The notes under the pieces were generated by a model. That model saw nothing but the letters and a program-made list of their open reading frames with translations, did no database searches and had not been told where the DNA came from. DNA of 64,000 nt from Phymorhynchus buccinoides (lineage: Eukaryota > Mollusca > Gastropoda > Neogastropoda > Raphitomidae). Below are positions 51,822-64,000 of the stretch, one piece after another. Each line of letters begins with the position of its first letter. Position 1 is the stretch's first letter. The stretch is taken from the NCBI GenBank assembly GCA_017654935.2, contig CM065693.1, positions 17,329,137 through 17,393,136 on the forward strand, written 5' to 3'. Both the position numbers and the translations under genes were made by a program.

Positions 51822-52894
51822 GTGTGTTTGCGTCCGTGGTCCAACCTTTAACCTTTAACCTGTTATGCATTTGAATAAGTATATCATTCTGAACTTAATG
51901 CCACAATTTGATCTTTGCATTCCTGTTTTTACAAAAGCAGTAGAATCGCCAAGCTAAAGATTTTGGTGTCCGGTTCTGCGCACTTTGTCCGCCTCTCTGA
52001 AAGTCACACTCAAGTCCATAATTCTGGTATGATGTTCTTGTTTATAATAACAGTAGCACAATAGTGTACTACATGCTGTATTTTGTTTTTTTATTTCCTT
52101 CTCGTGTAAACTGTAATGGCATTTTAAGAAGAGGTTTGTGTCCATGCCTCAACTGCCCGGTGTCAAGCGGTCACATACTTTGACCCCCCTTGTTATGAAA
52201 ACAGAAGGATTTTTTGTTCAAGTTTTTTTCCAGATTTAGTTGCACCACAGTCATGTTTATCAGGCATCCAGTTTTCAGCTTTCCTCTATGAACTTTATTT
52301 TCCAATGTCTGTGTCACGTATTTGGAAACCTTTTCTGAGAACGACCCTTTTATAATCACTATATTTTTTCATAATAACTAAATTGCAAAACTTTCTGGCC
52401 GATTTGCCCCCTGGGCTCCCAGAAGAGCATTACTCCTTAAACCGGAACCTATGCACCTCCCTGGAGCCCCGGCGGACCCCCACCCCCTCCCCCTCTTACG
52501 AGTCACTTGGTCCGCCCCTGGGCTAAATCTGAATTTGAACCCCATTTGCTTTAAGATTTCGGTACCCATGACCAATGCAACAAACCCATAACAATCCATT
52601 TAGGCAAACATTTTGAGAGAATGTCTGTTTTTATGACATAGCGGACTACACTAACTGATTGACAGGTTATTTCTAGTTCTATTGCTGTACATTGAGGCTT
52701 GAGATTCAGGAAGTACTGGCGCTCGACTTTCCTGGGAAGAAAAAAGTTTCCTTCCCTCTCAGTTACGGCAAGATTTTAGTGTTCTTTGCCTGCACGGTTG
52801 ACTGACTCCACACACGTGATTTCAATACACACACGCCGCGCGAGCGGGGGGATACGCACACTCATACGCATGCACGCGCACGCACACGCACGCA

Positions 52895-52938
<44 letters not shown>

Positions 52939-53411
52939 AGAATGAAACAAATTAACAGCAGAGAAAATAAATAAATCTTAAGCAACTAACACCACTCTTC
53001 GGTACCATTCAAAGGGGTTTTCACACTATTTTCTTGAAGATTAACACCCCCTCTTCCATTTCTTGGTTCTTTCTGTTGGTTGGAAGGTTTGCTTGGAAAA
53101 AAGGCAGGAGAAAATTCAATTATTTATGGGCCAATAAGTCCGAAAAATAGTACACGACAGTAAAAAAAAAAAAAAGATGTTAGTAAGAAAAGGGGAAAAA
53201 ATAACAAGAGTCAAAGAGAGTGATGGATTAAAGGAAATTGCTAGCGCAGAACTTCCAGAACATTGGAGAAGTATTTGTACTGAACCCCCCCCCCCCCCCC
53301 CCCCTCAGTATTCCTACGGTGTGTGTAGGGGGGGGGGGGATGCGATTTAAACCAAATTGAATCAGTATTGTCTCTTGGCTGTATGTGTGTACATATGTGT
53401 GTATGTGTGTG

Positions 53412-53442
<31 letters not shown>

Positions 53443-54235
53443 ATAATGTTTAACTGTCTGTCTGTCTGTACTTGTGTCTGCGTCTGCGAGTACCAGGAAA
53501 TGCAAGCGTTTGAACTTCCTGATCACCAAGCCTGGAACTAGTAGTTATTCTATTAACCAGTTCGGGAAATGTCCCAAAATAGCCTGTCAATCTGCATTGC
53601 ACTGCAGGCAGAGTTTTAAGTTTGTACGACAACCTGTCATACACTTGTGCTATAAAATCGTCGCGAGTTTTCTTATCAATTTTTAAGTCTCGATCTCATA
53701 CCAATTCTGGTTTTTGTGGGTTAGCTTGTAATCACAGTGATATTTTTATTTTGAAGAGCTCGTGCAAAACTCGCTAATCACAGTGATATTTTTATTTTGA
53801 AGAGCTCCTGCAAAGCTCGCCTTCCTTGCTTGTTTGCTCCGTGTTCGCTTTTATGAGCTTTGATCATAATGGTGTTTTTTAAAAATTGTGTACCACTGTA
53901 TATTAAAGGCTGTTTTCGTTGCCCTGGTGCTTTGCCCGTCGAAGGTTAAACAAATAAACCGAAATATCGCGCTATTTTATCAGTGTTTAAAAAAAAATTA
54001 TATTGACAATTTTTAAGTGTGTGCTACGATCACTCGACAAGCATGCTATAGGCCTAATTCTTCATACGGTTTTGCTACACTCTGTTTCAAGGTGATGGCG
54101 AATTGCGCCACAACATTTTGATCTAAGCCTACAAACCTACACAATTGGTAAGCTTCATTCTACAACCAGACACTCATCAAGGACTTGGGTTATTTACAAA
54201 TTCGGCCTCTATCATTGTTTTTAGTTAACAAGACG
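51291..54235. other. Intergenic and 5' flank of TLR E
   Basis: Inverse of 20480-23280. Contains CA elements (51340-51860), the GC-rich dispersed motif (52420-52520), CA tract 52862-52935, poly-C/poly-G runs (53286-53339) and the 46-bp tandem pair (53733-53822). The splice acceptor before the TLR start is 'cattgtttttag', ending at 54224. No other gene seen. Confidence 0.7.
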
Positions 54236-57200
54236 ATGGAGAGGCCCAAGCTCCTTTATCTGACATTAATCAGCTTTCTACTGGTTTATTTGAAAGGTGG
54301 GGAGAGTCATGAAAGAACTTGCAAGATCTTCCCAGTCGACAGCCATCTTATTGTCAATTGCAGCCATGTTGGATTGACGTCACTTCCTGATAACTGGCCT
54401 GCTGGGAATGTCAGTAAGGTGGACCTGAGCCACAACGCACTGTCATCTCTGCAGGGTCTGTCCTGTCCTGAGCTGCGCAGAGTCCGTCACCTGGACGTCA
54501 GCCACAACTCTCTACACCGGGTGGATGGGGAGATGCTGACAGCACTGCTGGGTCTGGAGAGTCTGGACCTCAGTCACAACCAGCTGGCTTCCCTCCAGCC
54601 CGGCTCCTTCCTCCACCTGGCCTCTCTCAAGTCTCTGCACCTCAACGACAACCAGCTGCACAGCAACGTTTCTCGGGAATCGTTTCAAGGACTGTCTGGT
54701 CTTCAGACACTGAACTTGAGTCACAACCAGTTAGACGTGCTTGTCAACGGCACGTTTTCCTCGCTGTACGAGCTGACCTGGCTCAGTGTGCAAGGTAACC
54801 GTCTGCACAAGGTGGAGAGTGCAGCGCTGGATGGTCTGAGCAGTCTGCAATACCTGGACCTGTCTGAGAACTCTCTACAAATGACGTCCTCTGTCCTCCC
54901 TCCTGGTGTCTTCTCTTCCCTGTCAGCTCTGCGGGAACTTCGACTGCAGAACAACGATGGGAATGACGATGGAGATTATCCACCTGGTGTCTTCAACGAC
55001 CTGCCAGCTCTTCGTTATCTGAATATTGACACGTTTTACCAGCCATACTTTGGCCAGGATTTTGCTGCATTGAAACAACTGGAGGTTCTCGATGTAAGCG
55101 ACAACTGCAAGATTGGTCATCTTACAAACACAAGTTTCTATGGGTTTCAGTTTTCCTCATTGCGAGTTTTAAATATAATTGATTGTAAGCGGCTTACCAG
55201 AATTGAGTTATGTGTCTTTTGCCATCTCCCAAAATTGAAGACACTTAACCTTCATGGGGCTCATTATCTGCATATGCATGTTGCCTTCGATGCGTTATAT
55301 GGTCTTCAGAATCAAACAATGGACTTGATTGATTTGTCACATAACGGTAATTGGGGACCTTTCACTTATCTTGTTAACAAAGAATCCACACGATTTTTGA
55401 TAAACATCTGTGTTTTAAGTGTCCGAATGATAGACTCACATTTACGTAGAATCGAAACTCACAGCATAGCTATCAACAACACAGCTTTTTCAGATTGCAT
55501 TCAACATTTCGATATCTCCCAAAATAGTCTTCATGGCGATATGGTTGAACTAGTGCTCATTAATCTGTTCTGCACCCGTCTGCAAACCTTAGAAGCACAA
55601 AATCAGAATATATTCTCAGTTGTCGGTTCCAGCTGTATTCTAGAAGAAAGTTGCAAGGATCACATTGTGAGTTCATTTCACGCTGATTTCAACTTTACCA
55701 TCTCTGTCTCTCCAGCACTGCGTCTGTTTAACCTGGCAGCTGTAGCAAAACATCTTAACCCTCTTCCTTCACATATATTTTTCTCGAATGCCAACAATCT
55801 GAAAGTTTTAGACTTGTCTTACAGCACTATGGCCAACTGCAGGAGCACGTTACACGGTCTGTCTCAGTTAGAAACACTTAAGCTGGACTTTAACTACTGC
55901 TACAATATCAGCAACACCCTTCTGGACAATCTGCCTAATCTGAAGCACCTCGGCATGTCCAACTTTGGCGCTCCAAACAAGTTCTACGTAGATCACGGGA
56001 AACGCTTCTTTCAGCACCTGCATCGTCTGGAACAGCTGGACCTCTCCCTGAACCAACTGCTGCGTTTTCCTGCCGACATGCTGCAGGCCCAGAGGAGTCT
56101 CACACGCCTCAAACTGTCTTCCAACCGCCTCCAGTCAGTACCCATGCACCTGGGGTACCATGACAACCTGACCTCGCTGGATTTGTCCAACAACATGCTG
56201 CCAACTCTGACAGCAGAGGAGAGAGAGGCCCTGGATCATCTAGCTGATCATCACGAGATCAGGTATATATTGTCTTCTGTTACTTATCTACATTAATAGA
56301 CGATTTTCATAGAAAAACAAACTAGGGGAGAGCACTTCGTGAAAATTAGAATTGATTGCCCCCATTAGAATTGATTGCCCCCGTGTGTGTGTGTGTGTGC
56401 GTGTGCGTGTTTGACCTCAAGTTCGTGTGAGTGTTTTGTGTGTTGTCTAGCTTTTCATTTTGTTAGTATTGTTTTTATCATGATTGTAAGCGCTTAGGGC
56501 TTTTGTTAAGATTAAGCGCCCTAAATATTCATTATTATTATTATTATTACTCGGTCAAATGTCATAGCAACAATGCAACAATGGTGTCCAAGCTTGAAAC
56601 CGCAGGATGCGAGTCAGCGACTTGCAAACATTTTTTTTAAAGAAAACTTAGGGGTGGCCAGCAGCCACAAACTGATAAAACTGGCAAAATGTGACGTAAC
56701 AATATAAATGACATAAATGTTTTGAATGACGCATGGTGTTCTAAGTGCTGTATGTCAGCTCAAACACACGAGTCGATAGGCTACGAGAGCTGAAGGTTGA
56801 GTGACATCCCCTGTTTGACCGATTGAATTAGGCAAGATCACTCCCACACACCATTAAATTACTCCCTTTAATTATTTCCGAACAATTCCTATTAAAGATA
56901 CATGAGCTGACAAAGTAAAGCATATATAATAATTATTTTCTCTAATGAGCTGACAAGATGGCTCACACGAAACATCCTCTTTTTGGGGGAGTGAGAATTT
57001 CTGAGAACATTGACAAACCACTTGCTGACCACGTTCTAGGGCTTCAGAAAAGCTGTGAAGAAAATGAGACTTAATATCCCAGGTAGAACTTATCATGTGC
57101 TCCGAAACTGTGCTTTAATATGAAGAATATAATAGATCTTAATTTTCTAATAACAACAACAAAAGAAACCTGCTTTGATATGAAAATATAGTGCGCTGTA

Positions 57201-59897
57201 AGTTGTCGGTCAAATTTTCGTTATTCTGAAAACGGACTAAGAAACCAGTTTGCATATGGAATTCCAGACATTCATTTTCATTTTTCTCCTCGTTTCCATC
57301 TCGATCTCGCCGTTTTGACGACATTTGCATAATCATGAACAAATCGTTTATCCATTCGTTCTCACAGACTGAGCCTACTCTACAACCCTCTGACCTGCAC
57401 GTGCAGCAACCTGGACATGGTTCAGTGGTTGTGGCACACGCGCGTGATGCTGGATGGAGAAGGGAAGGGAGGCAACTTCTCCTGCACCCTGGACACAGGG
57501 GAGATGACTGACACACACCGAGTCATGGCGGACATGTTGTCACACTGGAGAAGGTGTGTGGGGATGAAGGTGTTCAGTGTGGCTGTTGGACTGTCACTGA
57601 CACAGGTAAGAAAAAAAAGGTTGAGTTGAATTAAGTTGATGGGACTGCTTGGGACTTTAGTCTGTAGCTGCAAATTGCAAGGCCATACCATGGACATTAT
57701 AGTATTTGTAAATTACCTCATATGATGATTTACCATCCTGAGATACAGGCGTTGGAAACATGGGACTGTCATGTTCAAGCCATGGCATCTAAAGTCAGCT
57801 GTAATGCCGATAATTCTTGCGGTGGGATTTAAAAACCAGTTCTTAAAATCTAAGAGAAAGAGTCTAAATAACCCTTGTCAGACCCTTGCTTGAAGAAGTT
57901 CTCAGTCTTGCCAGATTGGTTGATATAAATAGTTCATTGGCTTCACTCGACTGAACTTTTGCTTAATTTTGTTCTGGGGTGAGGAACTCACTGAACTGAT
58001 CATAATGCAAATTGCCCGAACTACCCACACTGATTGTATAGGCCTACATTGTTTCAGCTGCTTAGCAAATGTTCTAAGTAACTTCGATTTTGATTTCTAT
58101 GCATGTTTATTGTCGAGACGCTAGAATGGATTACACGTGTTCAGCGAGTACGTTTATGTGGCTTACCATCCTGTTTATATTGCAGTTCCTTCTGTTGGTG
58201 CTGACCTACCTGCTCTTCAGCCAGTGGACCAGGCTGCGCTACGCCTGGCAGGCCCTGAGACGTCACCACGTGCCGAACAGACTGAGGGACTTCACCAAGG
58301 ACGCCAACCTGGTCTACGCCAACACGGACCATGACGTCATCTGGGCCTGCGAGACGTTGCCGGGCCTGTTACGTCATCACCGGCCTGATCTGAGGCTGCT
58401 ACTGAGTGACATGGAACCGTTGCCTTCCATGGACAGGGCCCAGAACATCCTCCACAACATCGACGTCAGCTGGAAGGTCAGGGGCAGGATTGACAGAATG
58501 AATAAATGTATGGACGAATGAGGTAGTGAATGAATAAATGACCCTTTAATATGATCTTGGATCTAAAAGCAAAGGGGTACTCCACTATGTGCCCCCGTGG
58601 TGAAGCTGACATGATAGTGAACTCATTCCGGACGAATTTTGAGTATATTCGGAACTGAAGAACGCCAGTCAGGGCATAGTTACGAGTATTCTCGGAACAG
58701 CGATTTACGAGTCTAAAACTTGTCTGAATCCATGTTTTCTCAATCCAAACCACGTTTTGCGAGTTACTTCTCTTTGTCACTCTTCCAGCCTTCGTTTCAC
58801 GTACGTTTGACACTTCTATTTCATTTGTTAATGCTAAAAATGTCCAAAGAACTGTCCCTACACGTGCCTCACAAAATGCTCCAATAAGTTTTCATTAACA
58901 ATGATAGTAATAAGGACACTAACAATTCCGATTTTAATGCACGTAATCACGATTTCAAAATGAAAATTTAACTTGGATCAACCAGTAATGTTGCTGAGAA
59001 CGGATCATAGACATGAGGCGAGCTTTGTTGCACGTATTTGTTATAACATTGTGTAGGCAAACCCAGGCCAGTAATATTTCTTGTTGTTCTTGCTCAGTCA
59101 TAGAAATCCCCCCCCAAAAAAAAAAGAAAAAAAAAAGAAAGAATTTTTGGGTAATTTTCGACAAGCTATTGCTTGTCTTTTTCAACCTTGGCTGTGGTGG
59201 GGGCTGTTGGTGTTGTCCACTGAGTTGTCATTTGTGGGGTGAGTACTGTTCAGGAGGGGACTGTAGATAGGGGGCAAGTCATACCCTTGGTCTCTGTTGA
59301 GAGATATTTTTTATTTTATGTTGGGTTTCTTTTTCTTGATTTAATTGTCGGCAAAATATGGCTGCGGCGAAATCATTTAATATTTGAAATTTCACATACC
59401 CATACGGACCCGCAACTTGTCTGAGAATTTCAGCCTAATCGGACCAAAAAAGGGGAAGAAAAAGAAAAAGAAAAAGAAGAATTTTGACAAATGCAATAGG
59501 ATTCTCCCTAAAGGGGAGAATCCTAATAATAATAATAAGAAGAAGAAGAAGAAGAAGAAAAAGAAAAGAAGAAGAAGAAGAAAGAAAGCTTATATAGCGC
59601 ACATTTCAGGCTAGCTGCTCATGGCGCTTTACGAAAAAATACATTTAACAAAATCACATCAATACCCATGTTCGCACGCACACAAGCACACACACCGACG
59701 AACACAACATATAATTTACATATGCATGCACACATACATACATACGTACGTACGTACCGTACGTACATACATACATACATACAGACACAGACACAGACAC
59801 ATACACACATACAAACACACACACATACATACACGTACGCGCGCGCGCGCGCGCACGCACACACGCACGCACGCACGCACACACACGCACACGCACA

Positions 59898-59950
<53 letters not shown>

Positions 59951-60408
59951 GCACCTGTGCCTACACACGCACGATCACACACACGCGCACACACGTGCAT
60001 GTACGCAACTATGCGCACATCCACAAGCACATGCCAGCGCGCGCATGAGCGCACGAACGCACACACTTTATGTCTTACGTGTGTGACCGTTTTTGATTAC
60101 CCCGCCACGTGGGCAGCCACCCTCCGACTTCGCGGGAAAAAGGAAATTAAAAGGATGATGTTTGGAAGAAAAGAAACAGAATGAAATGATTTCGGGGAGG
60201 GAGTAGAGAGGAAGGTGGGTGGAGGTGGGGTAGGGATGTTGAAGGAAGAGATAGGGGAAGGGTAGAAGTGAATAAATATCTCGCACACTCATTTAGCTGC
60301 TGCTGTTGTTGTTATTGTATTTTTAAAGCAAGGAAGCTCCCTGGTTCGTGCGATTCGAAGACAGAGGAAGAAGGGCAAGGAGACATAGGCTGTAATTCGT
60401 CCCCCCCC

Positions 60409-60439
<31 letters not shown>

Positions 60440-60487
60440 ACACACGCGCGCCCACACACAGATAGAAAGAGACAGAGAGGGACAGAA

Positions 60488-60560
<73 letters not shown>

Positions 60561-60586
60561 AGAAGGAGAGAGAGAGACAGACAGAC

Positions 60587-60659
<73 letters not shown>

Positions 60660-61088
60660 CATACAGACAGACAGAGAGACAGACAGACGGACGGACAGAG
60701 AAGAACACACAGAGAAGAAAAAAAAGGTAACGCGGAGAACATTTAGTTTCTCACAACCTTTCTTCCTTTCACACTCTTTCATTTTATTTCCTTCTCTCGA
60801 TCCTCCCCACAGACGGTGTTGCTGGTGACTGGGGACTTTTCCCAGGACGACTGGGCGTGCGGGTTCGCCGTGCAGCACGCCATTCGCTCCATCTCGGACC
60901 TCACCCCGGAGCGGGTCATCGTGGTGTTTCTGGAGAAGATGCCTCTGCTGCAGCGCATGCCTTCCCTACACAGGCTGCTGCCGCTGGTGCCGCCCCACCT
61001 CGTGTTCCACGTGCACCCCTTAGCCCCCCGCCACCACCCGGTGTGGGAGGCCCTGGCCGAGGCCATTGTCAGAGAGCAGACACTGTGA
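54236..61088 (+). CDS. TLR E: Toll-like receptor, 943 aa, four coding exons
   Basis: Exons are 54236-56262, 57368-57605, 58186-58476 and 60813-61088, all GT-AG. The in-frame TTG at 54185 lies upstream of the acceptor and is not used. Signal peptide ~1-22; LRRs ~60-675; a single LRRCT (CTC at 686-688, W ~695); TM ~742-766, encoded across the exon 2/3 boundary; TIR ~794-943. TIR box 1 is [12 protein letters not shown] (794-805); the box 2 region [10 protein letters not shown] (826-835) lacks the RDxxPG core; HPVWEAL near the end replaces FW. It is nearly identical to B apart from scattered substitutions, for example Leu/Phe after 'ELTW'. Divergent from D, ~7.4 kb apart. Role inferred from family: pattern recognition and TIR-mediated signalling. 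Confidence 0.94.
56369..56550 (+). mobile_element. Retroposon-like insertion in TLR E intron 1
   Basis: (TG)n, then 'gattgtaagcgcttagggc...aagcgccctaa' and an ATT tail. Introns of A (9265-9290) and B (18310-18340, reverse) run through the site without it. 'gaattgattgccccc' is repeated at its left side, probably as the target duplication. Confidence 0.65.
59540..60060 (-). mobile_element. SINE/LINE-like tail with CA array in TLR E intron 3
   Basis: Inverse of 14235-14728: AAG-rich tail, 'gcttatatagcgc', 'ggcgctttac', then CA/GTAC-type arrays (59725-59950) with a palindromic 'acgtacgtacgtaccgtacg' stretch. Confidence 0.6.
60400..60720. repeat. Poly-C, CA and (GA)n arrays near TLR E exon 4
   Basis: Inverse counterpart of 13668-13915 in B, with longer arrays, ~100 bp upstream of the exon 4 acceptor. 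Confidence 0.93.
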
Positions 61089-61667
61089 GGGAGAATGTCA
61101 AGTTCGGGGGGGGGGGGGGGGGGGGGGGGGAGATAGAGATAGAGCGAAAGGGAGGTGGGTTGAATTAACATGTTCACCAATGAATAATGTTTTACGTCCT
61201 CTTGGACTTATAAAAAGTCCATTATGGGACATTATTTGGAAAACTTTAGTTACAGAAAAGGGGGGAAACCCGGTAAGTAAAATTGAGCTTGAGGTTTGTT
61301 AAAATAATTGCCTTAAGATGTCAAAGTCTTAGGAAATTTGTAGAATGTATTTTATATTTCGTTATATAGAATCTTACGTTATCCATGCCTCGAACGTGAT
61401 TATCGATTATGAGCTTGCCTCCTCCCGGATTAAAATTTTAAGGGCCACGAGTTAAAACACGATATGTAACGTAAAAATCGAAAATAGGCCTTTGTTTATT
61501 AAAACATATTTACATTTAGTCATCTTTATTGTTAAAAAGATCCGATATTAGATGCCTAAAGAAATGACGGCTCTATTAGCAAGGGTCCCTATATACATCT
61601 TTATTTAAAAAGACCTGACAGCTGTTGCCTATGGCTTCGTTGTCTCAGGTCCCTAATTTACATTACA
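61089..61667. other. 3' flank of TLR E
   Basis: A poly-G run (61108-61130) follows the stop, then AT-rich DNA matching 12781-13292 in reverse. No polyadenylation signal could be assigned with confidence. Confidence 0.6.
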
Positions 61668-62240
61668 CTAGCGCAACGCCTAGTACTGGCAATGCACCGT
61701 ACTGGTAACGCCTAGTAACGGTAACACCAAGTACTGGTAACACTGAGTACAGCAAATTTGAAGCGATTCGGTTAAGAAACGGCGGAGTTAAGGCCCCGTT
61801 TCCAGTTGGCGCTGCTCTGAGAGTGCCGCTGTCTCCCGATTCTCTTCCAATTTGCTGCCAGGCTTTGCCCGGGCCATAGCAAGCCTGACAGCAAATTTGA
61901 GGCGATTCGGTTAAGAAACGGCGGAGTTATTCGTGAAAAGGTGAAGCGGCATATAGCGCGCGCGTTTCTGAACCGATTCGCTTCCAGTTTGGTACACGCA
62001 TAGGCACCGTCCCAGGTCATCTGCCGACCAAATGCGAAGGCAATCGGTCTAGAAATACCGGAGATACGGGCGCCGAGAATGCCGGCGGATACGCGTTTCG
62101 CGCATTTGCCGAACCGCGCAAATGACACGGCCGCCTCGGTTGCCGTTGCCATCGCCCCGTTAGGGCTCACAGCAAATTTGAAGCGATTCGGTCGAAAAAC
62201 GGCGGAGTTATAAGGCCCGTTTTGTGTTTCAGACAGACAG
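61668..62240. repeat. CpG-rich repeat module, right copy
   Basis: Three direct copies of 'gcaaatttgaagcgattcgg' plus 'aacggcggagtta' (about 61753, 61891 and 62171) and one inverted partial copy near 61969; ~19-bp 'agtactggtaac' units at 61680-61750; ends in (CAGA)n. The 158-codon minus-strand frame across it is not conserved in the left arm. Confidence 0.8.
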
Positions 62241-62371
62241 ACAGACACACGGACACTTGGCTTTTTACTATATGATGATGATGTTAAAATCTACGCTCTA
62301 GTACATGTACAAGAAGAGCGGGTTCTGGTCTAGATAAGAAAGAAAAGAAACTCCCCCCCCCCCCCCCCCCC

Positions 62372-63660
62372 TCTGGTGAGTGAAGGGGTTTTGCGAAAAG
62401 TATGAGAGTGGACCAATCTTGTGGACCTTTATTTATTATTGTTTTTTCAATAAACGGAATGTTTTCTAGTTGGTATATACTTTTTGTTGTATTAAAGTAG
62501 TTTTGATATTTATCGCAATGAAATAAATGTTCTAGGGAGAGATCCTCTCTGCATGTACAAAAAAATAGGACTATCTTTACCAAGATAGGAGTTTGTACGG
62601 AGTCGAAAAATTATGGATGAAAGATAATATGGGACCGGTAAAAAAAAGACCTCCCCTAACTATCTCACTGTCCCCAAAGCGGGTCTGAGTATAAGTTTTA
62701 AGTTCTTGAGTCCATTTTTGTTTAGTTATTCTTTTAAGTATGTTTTTTATTTCGGAGAGGATAATCCGATATCATGTTTTGGGCCTAATTGGCCGTAAGC
62801 TGCTTTTTGGCTGCCTAATCAGCTCTATCATTTCCCGAGATGTTACTATGGGAGGGAATCCAAGAAATGGTGATCTCGGTGCCTTTATTTTAATTTGGTG
62901 AAATATGTGTAAAAGTTCTTGTTAAATAGATTGACGGTTATTGGTTTTATTTTTTAAGAGCCTGTACTGAACAAAGAGAGTCGGTTAAAATGCAAACACT
63001 AGTTGGGGGGTTGGGTAAATCATTTATAAAAATGCATGCTTGTAAAAATAGCCCAGAGTTCGGCGCTAAAAATTGAGATTTCTTTATTAAGCTGTTAGCT
63101 TTTAGTAATTTTAAGTGATGGAATATAAAATGCACAACCTATTTGGTCATTTGTCAGTTTGGAACCATCCGTGTAAATTAGTAAGGGTTGTTGTAAGCCA
63201 TATGTCTTTTCTTGGGCTTTTATGGTTAAGAGTTGGGGGGCCTTGGCCTTGGAGTGAATACCATGTAAGTCTCTATCATAGTTAGCTTCTCCAAGTTCTC
63301 ATTGTGGGATTTTCCATTGTGGGTAAATATTAACGTTATTAACTGAAATGTTGGTGTTTGGAAAAGGGAGTTAGTGTATTCAACAATAATTATGTTTAGT
63401 TCTAGCATAAATCTCGGTTTGTTTTGTTTCCAGTACTTCCCATTGCATACCCCAGTTTGAAGTACTAAATATTTTAGTAAATTCTTCTTTAGAATACATA
63501 TTAGTGGCAGTAATTCGTGTTGGTAGGTTTGTACACCTTAATTTTATGACATGGCGGAGTGGAATCCAATCAATGTCACGGTAAATCAAATTATTTACGG
63601 CTGATCTTGGAATGCCTAATGCAATTTTAATGGCGAACACCATCCCGAGAGTAGCTGTGC
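62372..63660 (-). mobile_element. Decayed non-LTR retrotransposon, RT end + RNase H + zinc knuckle
   Basis: Order on the minus strand: 63643-63380 resembles the region after the RT domain (ALGIPRSAVNNLIYRDIDWIPLR). RNase H follows with all three acidic motifs, in shifted frames: YTDGSK at 63172-63158, SAELWAI at about 63067-63051 and TDSLCSVQAL near 62985. A terminal CTCREDLSLEHLFHC (62555-62510) is like the CxC...H...C finger at the end of many LINE ORF2s. Several stops and at least two frameshifts make it dead. The RT catalytic core is not in this window region. RNase H carriage fits I/Ingi/Nimb-like groups, but the clade is not decided. Confidence 0.85.
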
Positions 63661-64000
63661 CAGAGAAACACTTCCCGTCGAACGGGCACCCACAGCTGCT
63701 GCCTGTTCCCTGTAGACGGCAGATTTCAGCACATTTTCTGATTTTTTTTTCCGATAGCTAAACAAATGCTAACAATAAAGTGTTTGTCATCAACAGAAAG
63801 AGCAAACACTGAACTGAACGGTTATGGTAGAAATAAATCATTACCTGGTACTGTCTGGTCGAGCTTATCTCTGAAAGTAACAAGGGTAACAGAGTAAACA
63901 AAAAAGAATGTTCCGTTTACATAACGCCAAACAAAAGGTAAAACGGGCAAAACATGTTTATGCTTATTATGTTTAGTCTTCCCTTTCATTATTTATACCT
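63661..64000. other. Right window edge, unassigned
   Basis: May be further upstream sequence of the retrotransposon, but I see no coding motif. Confidence 0.4.

Noticed and set aside
54185..54235. TTG-initiated N-terminal extensions of the TLR ORFs (also 20472 and 30653)
   Set aside because: These bases lie before and inside a splice acceptor; all copies share the ATG of MERP just downstream.
61772..62248. 158-codon frame in the CpG-rich module
   Set aside because: Internal DNA repeats explain it; the left-arm copy breaks the frame repeatedly.

Overview
The window is eukaryotic, intron-bearing, AT-rich genomic DNA, dense in microsatellites ((GA)n, (CA)n, homopolymer C/G), dispersed repeats and two 500-N assembly gaps (9564-10063, 36001-36500). 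The genes are Toll-like receptors (TLRs) of the single-cysteine-cluster type, a small THAP zinc-finger gene and a decayed non-LTR retrotransposon. A young TLR array with SINE-like 'gcgctatataa' tails and abundant GA/CA arrays suggests a marine lophotrochozoan, most likely a mollusc. That assignment is inference.

Layout. Five TLR loci alternate in strand: A (+, 7.2-9.2 kb, decayed), B (-, 13.3-20.5 kb, intact), C (+, 30.7-36.0 kb, intact ectodomain, frameshifted last exon running into a gap), D (-, 46.4-46.9 kb, a ~0.5 kb remnant) and E (+, 54.2-61.1 kb, intact). B, C and E share one four-exon plan with identical exon sizes (2027 coding nt + 238 + 291 + 276). B and E each encode 943 aa: signal peptide, LRR ectodomain, one LRRCT, one transmembrane helix and a cytoplasmic TIR domain split between exons 3 and 4. 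The coding sequence is preceded by a 3' splice site, so a 5' non-coding exon lies upstream.

Large-scale structure. About 12.10-27.35 kb (containing B) and 46.97-62.35 kb (containing E) are ~15 kb inverted repeats around an ~19.6 kb spacer holding C and the THAP gene. A second, direct duplication links 1-3.26 kb to 42.69-46.0 kb. The block at 3.26-7.15 kb upstream of A is a third copy of the arm's intergenic DNA and lacks several insertions, so it serves as an outgroup for ordering events. The junction near D is compound: (TG)n, then a 186-bp direct copy of the left-arm end, then the TLR remnant, then an inverted copy of the same 186 bp.

Between and inside the genes are several identifiable non-autonomous elements, often with the empty site visible in a paralogous copy: a Harbinger-like MITE in B intron 3, two 214-bp TA-flanked MITEs around C, a 149-bp near-palindromic element, a SINE-like insert headed by the first 26 nt of U2 snRNA, a ~1.7 kb element in both arms, and a 72-bp minisatellite expanded only in the arms. 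The THAP gene (38.4-39.5 kb, minus) has two exons and encodes a 96-aa stand-alone THAP domain. The right edge (62.4-63.7 kb, minus) is a broken non-LTR retrotransposon tail with an RNase H domain. Regions 10.1-12.1, 36.5-38.3 and 39.6-42.6 kb hold little that can be assigned.
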